Positions 1 through 6,078 of a stretch of 6,078 nt of DNA are shown one piece after another. A model generated the notes under the pieces. The model made no database searches. It was not told where the DNA came from and worked only from the letters and a program-made list of their open reading frames with translations. Position 1 is the stretch's first letter. Each line of letters opens with the position of its first letter. The stretch comes from Pseudomonadota bacterium (GTDB taxonomy: Bacteria; Myxococcota; Polyangia; Polyangiales; Polyangiaceae). Location of the stretch: assembly GCA_023419055.1 (NCBI GenBank), contig JAEZYO010000252.1, positions 1 to 6,078 on the forward strand, given 5' to 3'. The position numbers and the translations under genes are program-made.

Positions 1-1
1 G

Positions 2-838
2 TTCATGGGCCTGCGCGCCACCCTGCGCGACATGCTCAAGGCCGGCGAGCTCAGCCTGCTCGATCTCGGCGTCTGCGGGCCGGAGGTCGCGCGCTCGATC
101 ATCAAGAATTGCCCGGATTTGGCCGGCATCGGCGTCGCCGTCCTCGACATCGCCAAGCTCAACATCAACCTGAGCGAGGAGGATCAGGCCCGCATCGACG
201 AGATGCAGGACCAGATCGTCCAGGCCAACGTGGACGCGAAGGCCGCGCAGCGCCGCATCAAGCAGGCCGAGGCGGAAGCCGCGCAGCGCCAGTTCCAGCT
301 CGATCAGGACTTCATGAATCGGGCACGCTACGTGAACCAGCTCGATCCGGCGCGTTATCAGGCTTACGCGCAGGCAGAGGCCACGCTCGGCCTCGGGCAA
401 GGGCTCGCGCAGGGCGGGGAGGGCGCGGGTGCCGGTCTCGCCGGCGCGGCGATGGCGGGCGGAATGGGTCTCGGCGCGGGCCTGGCCTACGGGGCGAGGC
501 CGCCGTACCCGATGCCGGGTGGCTATCCGCCGCCGGGTTATCCACCTCCCGGTTACCCGCCGCACGCCTACGGCCATCCGGTTCCAGGCTATCCGCCTCA
601 AGGTCAGCCTCCGCCCGGCTACGGCCCTCCGCCTGGCTATGGCCCTCCGCCCGGTTACGGGCCGCCTCCGGCGTACGGTCCTCCGCCTGGCGCTCCTGCG
701 GGCGCGGCTCCGCCGGCACCACCGGCAGGCGCCCCCGCCGCCCAGGGCGCGCAGGCGCGCTGCCCGAGCTGCAACGCGGTCAACCCGCCGCAGGCGCGCT
801 TCTGCGCCGAGTGCGGGCGCCCCATGCGGCAGGGCTGA
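2..838 (+). CDS. SPFH/band-7-like (virion core family) protein with PGY repeats and C-terminal zinc ribbon, 5' partial
   Basis: This is the C-terminal part of an SPFH/band-7-type protein, probably a membrane-associated oligomeric scaffold. The frame is open to the left edge, so the ATG at 5 is probably internal; residues below count from it. Residues 1-60 resemble the end of an SPFH domain. Residues 55-110 are a charged, Ala/Glu/Gln-rich helix, probably coiled coil (LSEEDQARIDEMQDQI). A Gly/Ala-rich stretch (about 127-163) and a Pro-Gly-Tyr repeat region (about 165-235) follow. A four-Cys zinc ribbon closes the protein (C253, C256, C267, C270). The order SPFH, coiled coil, Gly-rich segment, zinc ribbon is familiar from bacterial SPFH proteins of the YdjL/virion-core type. 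The substrate or partner is unknown. The kinase gene starts 50 bases downstream on the same strand, so co-transcription is likely. Family assignment is fairly sure; function is not. Confidence 0.8.
   Translation, partial: FMGLRATLRDMLKAGELSLLDLGVCGPEVARSIIKNCPDLAGIGVAVLDIAKLNINLSEEDQARIDEMQDQIVQANVDAKAAQRRIKQAEAEAAQRQFQLDQDFMNRARYVNQLDPARYQAYAQAEATLGLGQGLAQGGEGAGAGLAGAAMAGGMGLGAGLAYGARPPYPMPGGYPPPGYPPPGYPPHAYGHPVPGYPPQGQPPPGYGPPPGYGPPPGYGPPPAYGPPPGAPAGAAPPAPPAGAPAAQGAQARCPSCNAVNPPQARFCAECGRPMRQG
521..691 (+). repeat. In-frame Pro-Gly-Tyr coding repeats
   Basis: Two related tandem arrays lie inside the SPFH-like gene. Three 15-base units (521-535, 536-550, 551-565) encode GYPPP, GYPPP and GYPPH. 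Four 18-base units (617-634, 635-652, 653-670, 671-688) encode GYGPPP three times and then AYGPPP. Wobble positions differ between units (ggc/ggt, tat/tac, ccg/cct/ccc), so the amino-acid pattern is kept more strictly than the DNA. Such Tyr-rich low-complexity segments are usually disordered and can promote self-association; that role here is inference. Confidence 0.85.
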
Positions 839-888
839 GGTGAAGCCAGGGCGCGCTGCTCGGACCGATCTTCATTCCGCAGAGCACG

Positions 889-2403
889 ATGGGCGACGAC
901 ACGCTGATCCAGTTCGGGACGACTCGTGACCACGAGCCCGTGCCCGAGACGCGACCGAGCGCCGGCGTCGAGTGTCCCGCCTGCCGTCAGCACTTCTCGT
1001 CGGACGCGCGCTTCTGCCCGTTCGACGGGGAGCCGCTCCGAGCCGCGACCAACTACGATCCTGCCGCAGATCCGCTGCTCGGAACGGTGCTCGATCAGCG
1101 CTATCGCGTCGAGCGCGTGCTCGGAGAGGGGGGGATGGGCGCGGTCTATCGGGTCAAGCACGTCGCGCTCGGCAAGCCTTTCGCGCTCAAGGCGCTGCGC
1201 GCCGATCTCGCGACGGACGAGGACATCGCCGCGCGCTTCATCGGAGAGGCCCGGACGGCTGCGGCGATCTCGCACCCGGGGCTGGTCGAGATCACCGACT
1301 TCGGCAAGCTGCCCGACGGTCGCCCTTATTTCGTGATGGAGCTCCTCGGCGGCGAGCCGCTGTCGTGGCTCCTCCGGAAGCTCGGTCCCCTGTCGGAATC
1401 AAGGGTCGCGGCGATCTTGATGCAGGTGGCCGAGGCCGTGAGGGTCGCTCACCACGCAGGCATCGTTCACCGCGACATCAAGCCGGACAACATCCACATC
1501 ACGACCACCAAGGACGGCGTCGACCACGTGAAGGTGCTCGATTTCGGCCTCGCCAAGGTGATGGGCGGCGCCCGCCGCACCCGGAACGGCGTGGTCTTCG
1601 GGACGCCTCATTACATGAGCCCGGAGCAGGCGGCCGGTGAGAACGTGGATCACCGCGCCGACATCTATTCGCTCGGCGTGGTCATGTACGAGATGCTGAC
1701 CGGGCGTGTGCCGTTCGAGGCAGACAGCTACATGGGCGTGTTGAGCAAGCACATTTACATGCAGCCCGCGCCGCCGTCGTCCGTTCGCCCGGGCGCGTCG
1801 AGCGTCGGTGCGCTCGAAGGTATCGTCCTCAAGAGCTTGGAGAAGAAGCCGCGTCACCGCTATCAGAGCTTCGACGAGCTCTTGGCGGATCTCGAGCAGC
1901 TCGTCGCGAGTGGGCTCGTCGCGCGCCCTTCGTCCCCGCGCCGCAGCGCCTTGCCGCAAGTCCCGGTGGCGTTCGAGCTCGCCGACTCGGGCCGGGGTGC
2001 GGTCGCGCGAGGTCAGATCTCTGCGATCTGGCCGTTCGCCGCCGGGCTGTCCCTGGTCGGCCTCGGGGTGGCCGGGTTCATGTTGGTGAAGGCGCTGATG
2101 TCCGATCCGGTCCCGGCCGCAGCGGCGCCGGTGGGGGCGAGCGTTCAGACGCCCGCCCGCACGACGACGTCCCAGGAGCCGCCCCGAACGCCTGTTCCAT
2201 CTTCCGCCCCCCTCCACGGCAAGCCCTCGACGGGGTCGACGCACGCGGCTCGACCGGCTCCCCCAGCGCCACCGAGCGCAGTCGCGTCAGCGTCAGCGTC
2301 AGCTCGGCCGGCAAGGGCGACCGACCGCGCGCCCGAAAAGCCAGCGGTCTCTCGGCGAGCCTCGGGCATCCGCGGAGAAATCGTAGACCCCTGGGCGAAC
2401 TGA
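889..2403 (+). CDS. Zinc-ribbon, membrane-anchored eukaryotic-type Ser/Thr protein kinase
   Basis: This is a Hanks-type protein kinase of 504 residues that phosphorylates Ser/Thr on unknown substrates. An N-terminal zinc-ribbon-like knuckle has C29, C32 and C43, with Asp46 where a fourth Cys would be. The kinase domain (about 72-340) is complete: Gly-rich loop GEGGMG 79-84, Lys101, catalytic loop HRDIKPDN 194-201 with Asp196, DFG 218-220, and GTPHYMSPEQ 238-247. These residues argue for an active RD-type kinase. A membrane helix at about 382-400 follows, then a Pro/Ala/Ser-rich tail that should lie in the periplasm and ends in DPWAN. No extracellular sensor fold is visible. The ATG at 889 is chosen because the Cys knuckle needs it and no earlier in-frame start is evident; its ribosome site is weak (only gcagag nearby). 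Probably in an operon with the SPFH-like gene. Kinase assignment is near certain; specific role unknown. Confidence 0.95.
   Translation: MGDDTLIQFGTTRDHEPVPETRPSAGVECPACRQHFSSDARFCPFDGEPLRAATNYDPAADPLLGTVLDQRYRVERVLGEGGMGAVYRVKHVALGKPFALKALRADLATDEDIAARFIGEARTAAAISHPGLVEITDFGKLPDGRPYFVMELLGGEPLSWLLRKLGPLSESRVAAILMQVAEAVRVAHHAGIVHRDIKPDNIHITTTKDGVDHVKVLDFGLAKVMGGARRTRNGVVFGTPHYMSPEQAAGENVDHRADIYSLGVVMYEMLTGRVPFEADSYMGVLSKHIYMQPAPPSSVRPGASSVGALEGIVLKSLEKKPRHRYQSFDELLADLEQLVASGLVARPSSPRRSALPQVPVAFELADSGRGAVARGQISAIWPFAAGLSLVGLGVAGFMLVKALMSDPVPAAAAPVGASVQTPARTTTSQEPPRTPVPSSAPLHGKPSTGSTHAARPAPPAPPSAVASASASARPARATDRAPEKPAVSRRASGIRGEIVDPWAN
2284..2301 (+). repeat. Hexamer repeat gcgtca x3 in kinase tail
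   Basis: Three perfect copies of gcgtca encode Ala-Ser three times (from residue 466) in the low-complexity tail of the kinase. A site like this can change length by slippage in 6-base steps without breaking the frame. Confidence 0.75.
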
Positions 2404-2501
2404 TGCTCGAAAGCTTAGAATCCGGAGCGGTAGACACACGGTGTTCGACTTGACACGGCGGCCAAGGCTTACAACGCTTGGGCTCGGGCGGTACTAGCTA
2501 G
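2404..2501 (+). promoter_or_regulatory. Intergenic gap with candidate promoter and palindromes
   Basis: This 98-base gap between the kinase and the receiver-PATAN gene is visibly less GC-rich than its flanks. It holds TTGACA at 2450-2455, but the best -10-like hexamer (TACAAC, 2470-2475) is only 14 bases away, too close for a standard promoter. There is an odd palindrome ACACGGTGT at 2436-2444, and an interrupted one with CCAAG at 2462-2466 and CTTGG at 2477-2481. No strong hairpin plus T-run is seen after the kinase. A promoter or operator for the downstream gene is plausible, but the exact elements are guesses; read-through from the kinase gene is also possible. Confidence 0.25.
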
Positions 2502-5093
2502 GTGGCCAAGAAACAGCTCCTCCTCGTCGACGCGGACCCGCGCAGTGTGCGCGTGCTCGAGGTCAGCCTCAAAAAGGGCGGTTACAGCGTCACCACGGCG
2601 AGTGACGGCGCTGACGCGCTCTCCAAGGTCGAGTTCTCGGCTCCGGATCTCATCCTCACGGACACGCGCCTCCCGCGCCTCGACGGCTACGAGCTCGTGC
2701 GCCGGCTCAAGGACAAGCCGGAGTTCGCGTCGATCCCGGTCGTGTTCCTCACCAGTCAGAAATCCGTCGAGGACAAGATCCGCGGGCTCGAGCTCGGCGT
2801 CGAAGACTACCTGACCAAGCCCATCTTCGTGCGGGAGCTCCTCGCGCGCGTGACCCTGCTGCTCGCTCGCCGCACGCACGACACCATGGCGACCAGCGTG
2901 CCCATGAGCCGCCGCACGCGGCTCTCGGGTTCGCTCGAGGATCTCGCCGTCGTCGATCTTCTCCAGACGTTCGAGGTGAGCCGCAAGAGCGGCGTCGCCC
3001 GCATCAGCGACGGCCGGCGCGAGGCGCGCGTCTTCTTCCGCGACGGCAAGGTCGTCGACGCGGAGCTCGGCAAGCTGCGCGGCGAAGAAGCGGTGTACCG
3101 CGCGCTCATCTGGAACCACGGCACCTTCGAGGTCGAGTTCTGTCCGATCAATCACGAGGACATCATCCCGACCTCCACGCAGGGCCTCCTCATGGAGGGC
3201 ATGCGCCGCGTCGACGAGTGGGGGCGCTTGCTCGAGCAGCTGCCCGCCCTCGACACCGTGTTCGAGGTCGATCACGGCCAGCTCGTCGAGCGACTGAACG
3301 AGATCCCCGACGAGCTGAACGGCATCCTCCGGTTGTTCGACGGCCGGCGCGCGCTGCTCGACGTGGTGGATGAGTCGCCGTTCGAGGACCTCTCGACGCT
3401 GTCGACGGTGACGAAGCTCTACTTCGAGGGGCTGCTCGTCGTCGGCGTCCCGCGGGAGCGCGAGGACGACGTCCTGGTCCCGAGCGCGGAGACAGAGAGC
3501 AACCCGAAGATCGAGCGCGCCGATGAAGAGGTGATCCTGGGCGACATCAGCACGCCCTCCGCGGTGCCCTCGGCGCCTTCCTGGCGCCCCTCGGCGCCGC
3601 CGCTCGAGCAACTCCTGCCGAGCGACGCCGTCTTGCGAAAGGCGCTGGACGGCTTCGACGGCGACGCGGTTTCGAACGAAGCGTCGCGCGAACGCGAGCG
3701 GGCGCGCGCCCGGGTCGTGATGCCGCCCATCGACTTCGCCGACGCGCCCGCCGAGGCGCACGTCGAGGTGAAGCCTTTGACCAAGGCTCGGACCCAGTTC
3801 GGCCTCGGGCCAGCTCCGCGCCCCGAAGCGAAGCCGGCCGGGGACACGATGGTCGCGCCGCCGCCCGTCGAGCCCGAGCGCGTCGCTCCGGACAAGCCCG
3901 AGCGCGTCGCTCCAGACGAGCCCGAGCGCGTCGCTCCAGACAAGCCCGAGTCCTCGGAGGTTCACGCCGCCGCTGCGGTCGGCGCCGAGCACGAGCAGGC
4001 GCTCACCGCTCGCGAGGTCCCCCAGGCGCGCGGCGCCGAGGGCAAGGTGATCCCATTCCCTGCCACTCGCAAAGAGGACGAGCTCGAAGAACACGTGGAA
4101 GAGCCGGCTCCGCGTGCTCCCGCACCTCCGCCATTCCCGTCCGAGATCGTGAAGCCGACGGTTCGCGAGCCCGCGCTCCAGCGCCGCATCGAGCGCGAGC
4201 TCTCCGGGGCGCCTCCTGTCGTGGCGTCGGATTCGACGGGTGAGGAGGCGAGCGGCGCCCCGACGCCGCAGCGCCCGCTCGTCCCGGCGCCCGTGCTGTC
4301 GGTGAGCACTCCGCCGGTGACCCCGCCGTACCCGCCGGAGCTTCCCCTCGAGCCGGAGCGCGACGCTTCGTCCCACGGCGAGCCGCCCGAGTCCGAGCCG
4401 CCGCGAGCGCCGAACCGCCGGCGCGACCGACACGAGGAGCTCCACGAGAATTTCTTTTCGGAGGGTGATGACGGCACCTACGAAGGCGGTCCGTCGCAGT
4501 ATCCAGGCCCGAACAGCCTGGCGACCGCCGAGCTCGAGTCCGAGGACAGCATCCCGCCTCCTCGTTTCTCGCGCAGCCCCGAGCAAGAGCAGCGGCGCCG
4601 CAAGTTCGTGCGCCTCGTCGCCGGCGTGGTCGGCTTCGGGGTGGGTGTCTTCGTCTGTGCCATGATCTTGGTCTCGTGGCGCAGCGGCTCGACGCCCGCC
4701 GACAAGGCGTCCGCTCGTGGTGAGGCGCCCACGATGGCCGCGCCGCCCCCTCCGCCTCCGCCCCCTCCCGCGGTCGAGGTGCCGCCGGTCGACACGAACG
4801 TGGCGCCTCCTCCCGCGCCTGCCGAGAGCGAGCCAGCCGTCGCCGAGCCTGCGCCGTCCAACGCGGAGCCCGTGATGGCCGAACCCCCGCCGGTTCCCGC
4901 GCCACCTCTCGCCTCCGCTCCCGAGGTCGCCGCGTCCGTCGAAAAGCCGAAGCCCGCGCCGTCGCCCCCGCGCGTCGCCCCCGCCCAGGCCGCGCCCAGG
5001 CCCGAGAAGCCCAAGCCCGAGAAGCCCAAGCCCGAGCCGCTTCCGCCTCCCGCGGGCGAGAAACCGCCGACGGCGTCGTTCCCGCTCGAGTGA
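2502..5093 (+). CDS. Receiver-DUF4388 (PATAN) protein with one membrane segment and Pro/Lys-rich tail
   Basis: This 863-residue signalling protein has an unusual layout. A receiver domain (about 4-122) keeps the phospho-acceptor Asp54 ([13 protein letters not shown]), Thr84 and Lys106, but the acidic pair after strand 1 reads Asp10-Ala11-Asp12. A DUF4388/PATAN domain follows (about 142-242, starting [19 protein letters not shown]), then a helical, winged-helix-like segment (about 243-320) often seen after it. Residues 321-700 are a Pro/Glu/Ala-rich linker containing an 8-residue repeat and a compact motif [20 protein letters not shown] (644-663). One hydrophobic helix spans about 703-725, and the last 138 residues are Pro-rich, ending in PEKPK repeats reminiscent of a TonB spacer. 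Receiver and PATAN should be cytoplasmic and the tail periplasmic. There is no DNA-binding domain or enzyme, so an adaptor role fits. The start is GTG 2502: TAG lies directly before it in frame, and the next ATG (residue 129) would delete the receiver. Partner kinase unknown. Confidence 0.9.
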   Translation: MAKKQLLLVDADPRSVRVLEVSLKKGGYSVTTASDGADALSKVEFSAPDLILTDTRLPRLDGYELVRRLKDKPEFASIPVVFLTSQKSVEDKIRGLELGVEDYLTKPIFVRELLARVTLLLARRTHDTMATSVPMSRRTRLSGSLEDLAVVDLLQTFEVSRKSGVARISDGRREARVFFRDGKVVDAELGKLRGEEAVYRALIWNHGTFEVEFCPINHEDIIPTSTQGLLMEGMRRVDEWGRLLEQLPALDTVFEVDHGQLVERLNEIPDELNGILRLFDGRRALLDVVDESPFEDLSTLSTVTKLYFEGLLVVGVPREREDDVLVPSAETESNPKIERADEEVILGDISTPSAVPSAPSWRPSAPPLEQLLPSDAVLRKALDGFDGDAVSNEASRERERARARVVMPPIDFADAPAEAHVEVKPLTKARTQFGLGPAPRPEAKPAGDTMVAPPPVEPERVAPDKPERVAPDEPERVAPDKPESSEVHAAAAVGAEHEQALTAREVPQARGAEGKVIPFPATRKEDELEEHVEEPAPRAPAPPPFPSEIVKPTVREPALQRRIERELSGAPPVVASDSTGEEASGAPTPQRPLVPAPVLSVSTPPVTPPYPPELPLEPERDASSHGEPPESEPPRAPNRRRDRHEELHENFFSEGDDGTYEGGPSQYPGPNSLATAELESEDSIPPPRFSRSPEQEQRRRKFVRLVAGVVGFGVGVFVCAMILVSWRSGSTPADKASARGEAPTMAAPPPPPPPPPAVEVPPVDTNVAPPPAPAESEPAVAEPAPSNAEPVMAEPPPVPAPPLASAPEVAASVEKPKPAPSPPRVAPAQAAPRPEKPKPEKPKPEPLPPPAGEKPPTASFPLE
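3873..3950 (+). repeat. 24-base coding repeat (PERVAPDK/E) x3
   Basis: Three tandem 24-base units (3873-3896, 3897-3920, 3921-3944) and a partial CCCGAG (3945-3950) encode [16 protein letters not shown] and PERVAPDK, at about residues 458-481 of the linker. Units 1 and 3 differ by one base, as do units 2 and 3. This near identity suggests recent duplication. The repeat lies in the low-complexity linker and probably only alters its length. Confidence 0.9.
5001..5036 (+). repeat. 15-base coding repeat (PEKPK) near C-terminus
   Basis: Two identical 15-base units cccgagaagcccaag (5001-5015, 5016-5030) plus a partial cccgag (5031-5036) encode [12 protein letters not shown]. Alternating Pro and Lys make a stiff, positively charged rod, as in the periplasmic spacer of TonB; the comparison is about composition, not proven homology. 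Confidence 0.85.
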
Positions 5094-5095
5094 GA

Positions 5096-5115
5096 GCGCG
5101 CGTCGCGCCGAGTTT
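5096..5115 (+). terminator. Possible weak terminator hairpin after the receiver-PATAN gene
   Basis: Three bases after the stop codon, GCGCG (5096-5100) can pair with CGCGC (5104-5108) around a 3-base loop, followed shortly by TTT at 5113-5115. The stem is only 5 base pairs and the T-run is short, so this is at best a weak intrinsic terminator. In sequence this rich in GC, such a stem can occur by chance. Confidence 0.25.
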
Positions 5116-5119
5116 GAAA

Positions 5120-5303
5120 GTCAATAGTCGATAGGGGGCGCGACGGGGAGCGCGTCGATAGGGAGCGCGCAGCGGCGAGTCGTCGATTCGAGAGAATGCG
5201 CGATTCACGTCGAGCTAGCCGCTCTCGCTATCTTGATTGAGACAGCAAAGCTACCCTCTCGATCACGCGACCCCTCCGCGATCGCGCCCTATCGACCATC
5301 AAC
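5120..5303. repeat. Three-copy GTCGATAGGG fold-back element between convergent genes
   Basis: The 10-base core GTCGATAGGG occurs directly at 5127-5136 and 5154-5163 (27-base spacing) and inverted at 5287-5296. Similarity extends past the core: each direct copy continues, after two bases, into GCGCG, and the inverted copy has the matching CGCGC. The outer side of copy 1 (from 5120) also resembles the outer side of the inverted copy (to 5303), with 14 of 17 positions matching over outer arm plus core. As RNA, either direct copy could pair with the inverted one, so the two pairings exclude each other. Smaller pieces lie between, including ATTC-GAGA-GAAT (5186-5197). The remaining non-coding bases (5094-5119, 5304-5385) show no tRNA-like fold or open frame I can support. 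The role is unknown: bidirectional terminator, structured RNA or relic of a small repeat are all possible. Confidence 0.5.
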
Positions 5304-5385
5304 CGTCGACGCCTCCCTGCAGTCACTTGATTGCCGCATACTTATCGTCCCTTCCAGACGCGCTGGTCGCGCCGGTTGTGCGAAG

Positions 5386-6078
5386 CTACCCCTTGCTCGT
5401 CCGATAGCCCGTCGATGGCGTCGCGGCCTCGAGGAAGCGAGCGACGATGGCCGACACGCGCTCGGGTTGCTCCTCGTGCGGGGCGTGGCCCGCGTCGAGG
5501 AGCTCGAAGCCGGCGCCGCGGATCTCGCGCGCGAGGCGCTGGCCGAGGCTCGCGGGCACGATGCGATCGTGGCGGCCCCAGAGCACCAGGGTAGGGGTCT
5601 GCACTCGAAGCGTTTGCGCGGCGAGGGGGCGGGTGTCGTCGATCGAGCGGAGCGTGGCGAGCGCGCTGCCGCGGGCCGCGGGCTCGCTGAAGGATTCGTA
5701 GTACGCGTCCAGGCGCTCGAGCGGGACCTTGGCGTACGGCGAGAGCACGCGCTCGCGATAGAAGGAGCGAAAGACCGTGCGGCCCCAGAGCTGCTTCAAG
5801 ACGAAGCCGCCGACGAGCGGCCACTGAACGAGCCGGCCCCACAGGCCGGGCCGCATCGGGCCGCAGAGCGCGTCGATCAAGCCGAGGCGCGCCACGAGCT
5901 CGGGATGGCGCGCCGCGAGCGAGAGCGCGATCGCGCCGCCGAGGCCGTGACCGACGACGGACGCGCGGCCAAGCTCGAGGCCGGCGTAGAGATCCGCCAT
6001 CGACTCGACGAACGCGTCGACTCCGTAAGGGAAGCGTTGCGGCGCGGGCTTCTCGCTCGCGCCGAAGCCGGGCAGATC
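5386..6078 (-). CDS. Alpha/beta-hydrolase-fold protein with Gly at the nucleophile position, 5' partial
   Basis: At least 231 residues of an alpha/beta-hydrolase-fold protein read leftward to TAG at 5386-5388. The frame stays open to the right edge: the last visible codons give DLPGFGASEKP, a typical early motif of the family, so the Met at 5998-6000 is internal and the true start is beyond the window. The nucleophile elbow reads VVGHGLGG, with Gly (codon 5944-5946) where family members normally have Ser (GHSxGG). The other triad candidates are present: Asp in LWGRHDRIVP (codon 5566-5568) and His in AGHAPHEEQPE (codon 5485-5487). A lid-like helical stretch lies between (about 5650-5850). Without a nucleophile, ordinary ester or amide hydrolysis is not expected; it may be a pseudo-enzyme, a divergent lyase/binding protein, or carry a base error. 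It converges on the receiver-PATAN gene and so is a separate transcription unit. Fold is near certain; activity open. Confidence 0.9.
   Translation of the reverse strand, partial: DLPGFGASEKPAPQRFPYGVDAFVESMADLYAGLELGRASVVGHGLGGAIALSLAARHPELVARLGLIDALCGPMRPGLWGRLVQWPLVGGFVLKQLWGRTVFRSFYRERVLSPYAKVPLERLDAYYESFSEPAARGSALATLRSIDDTRPLAAQTLRVQTPTLVLWGRHDRIVPASLGQRLAREIRGAGFELLDAGHAPHEEQPERVSAIVARFLEAATPSTGYRTSKG

Noticed and set aside
521..691. CRISPR-like periodic repeats
   Set aside because: Units are 15 and 18 bases long with no spacers, stay in frame and encode Pro-Gly-Tyr repeats; they are protein low complexity.
2450..2475. Sigma-70 promoter (TTGACA with TACAAC) or sigma-54 site
   Set aside because: The 14-base spacing is too short for sigma-70, and no GG/GC pair at the -24/-12 spacing fits a sigma-54 site. 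Kept only as a low-confidence regulatory gap.
2469..4586. Long antisense open frame of about 705 codons opposite the receiver-PATAN gene
   Set aside because: It is the kind of shadow expected in GC-rich DNA. Its translation is Arg/Leu/Ala/Glu-rich with no recognisable domain, whereas the forward frame carries clear receiver and PATAN domains.
4003..5208. Antisense open frame of about 401 codons covering the Pro-rich 3' end of the receiver-PATAN gene
   Set aside because: The translation is Arg/Ala/Pro-rich without a fold; it follows from reading Pro and Glu codons on the opposite strand.
5120..5303. Miniature inverted-repeat transposable element
   Set aside because: The inverted ends are imperfect and the flanks (gtttgaaa on the left, cgtcgacg on the right) are not a target-site duplication. 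Kept as an unexplained repeat.
5094..5385. tRNA or other known RNA gene in the convergent gap
   Set aside because: No cloverleaf, T-loop sequence or CCA-type end could be found by eye; only the GTCGATAGGG repeats stand out.
5331..5701. Forward-strand open frames over the 3' part of the hydrolase gene
   Set aside because: The minus-strand frame has continuous hydrolase-fold motifs across the same bases; the forward frames are Arg/Ser-rich shadows.

Overview
The window is very GC-rich and its coding frames end most codons in G or C. Its protein architectures point to a myxobacterium (Myxococcota, probably Polyangiales): a zinc-ribbon Ser/Thr kinase with a single membrane segment and a Pro/Ala-rich tail, a receiver-DUF4388/PATAN protein with the same kind of anchored tail, and an SPFH-family protein with Pro-Gly-Tyr repeats and a terminal zinc ribbon. 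The assignment rests on architecture and base composition only; no marker gene is present.

Layout. Bases 2-838 (+) hold the C-terminal part of an SPFH/band-7-like scaffold protein whose start lies left of the window. After 50 bases comes a complete eukaryotic-type Ser/Thr protein kinase (889-2403, +). A 98-base gap with weak promoter-like and palindromic sequence precedes a large complete gene (2502-5093, +). It encodes a receiver domain, a DUF4388/PATAN domain, a roughly 380-residue low-complexity linker, one membrane segment and a Pro/Lys-rich tail. A 292-base non-coding stretch (5094-5385) with fold-back repeats separates it from a convergent alpha/beta-hydrolase-fold gene (5386-6078, -) whose 5' end lies right of the window.

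How the genes may work together. The three forward genes look like a membrane-linked signalling set: a scaffold protein, a kinase with its catalytic domain in the cytoplasm, and a receiver/PATAN adaptor. The kinase and the adaptor share one plan: folded cytoplasmic N-terminus, one membrane helix, unstructured Pro-rich end. Adjacent ends of the SPFH protein and the kinase carry zinc ribbons in the same spacing, though the kinase copy has Asp in place of the fourth Cys. That these proteins act together is inferred from adjacency and shared design, not shown.

The most notable points are the Gly in place of the nucleophilic Ser in the hydrolase (its Asp and His remain), the membrane-anchored receiver-PATAN architecture with an altered acidic pocket, and the three-copy fold-back element between the convergent genes.
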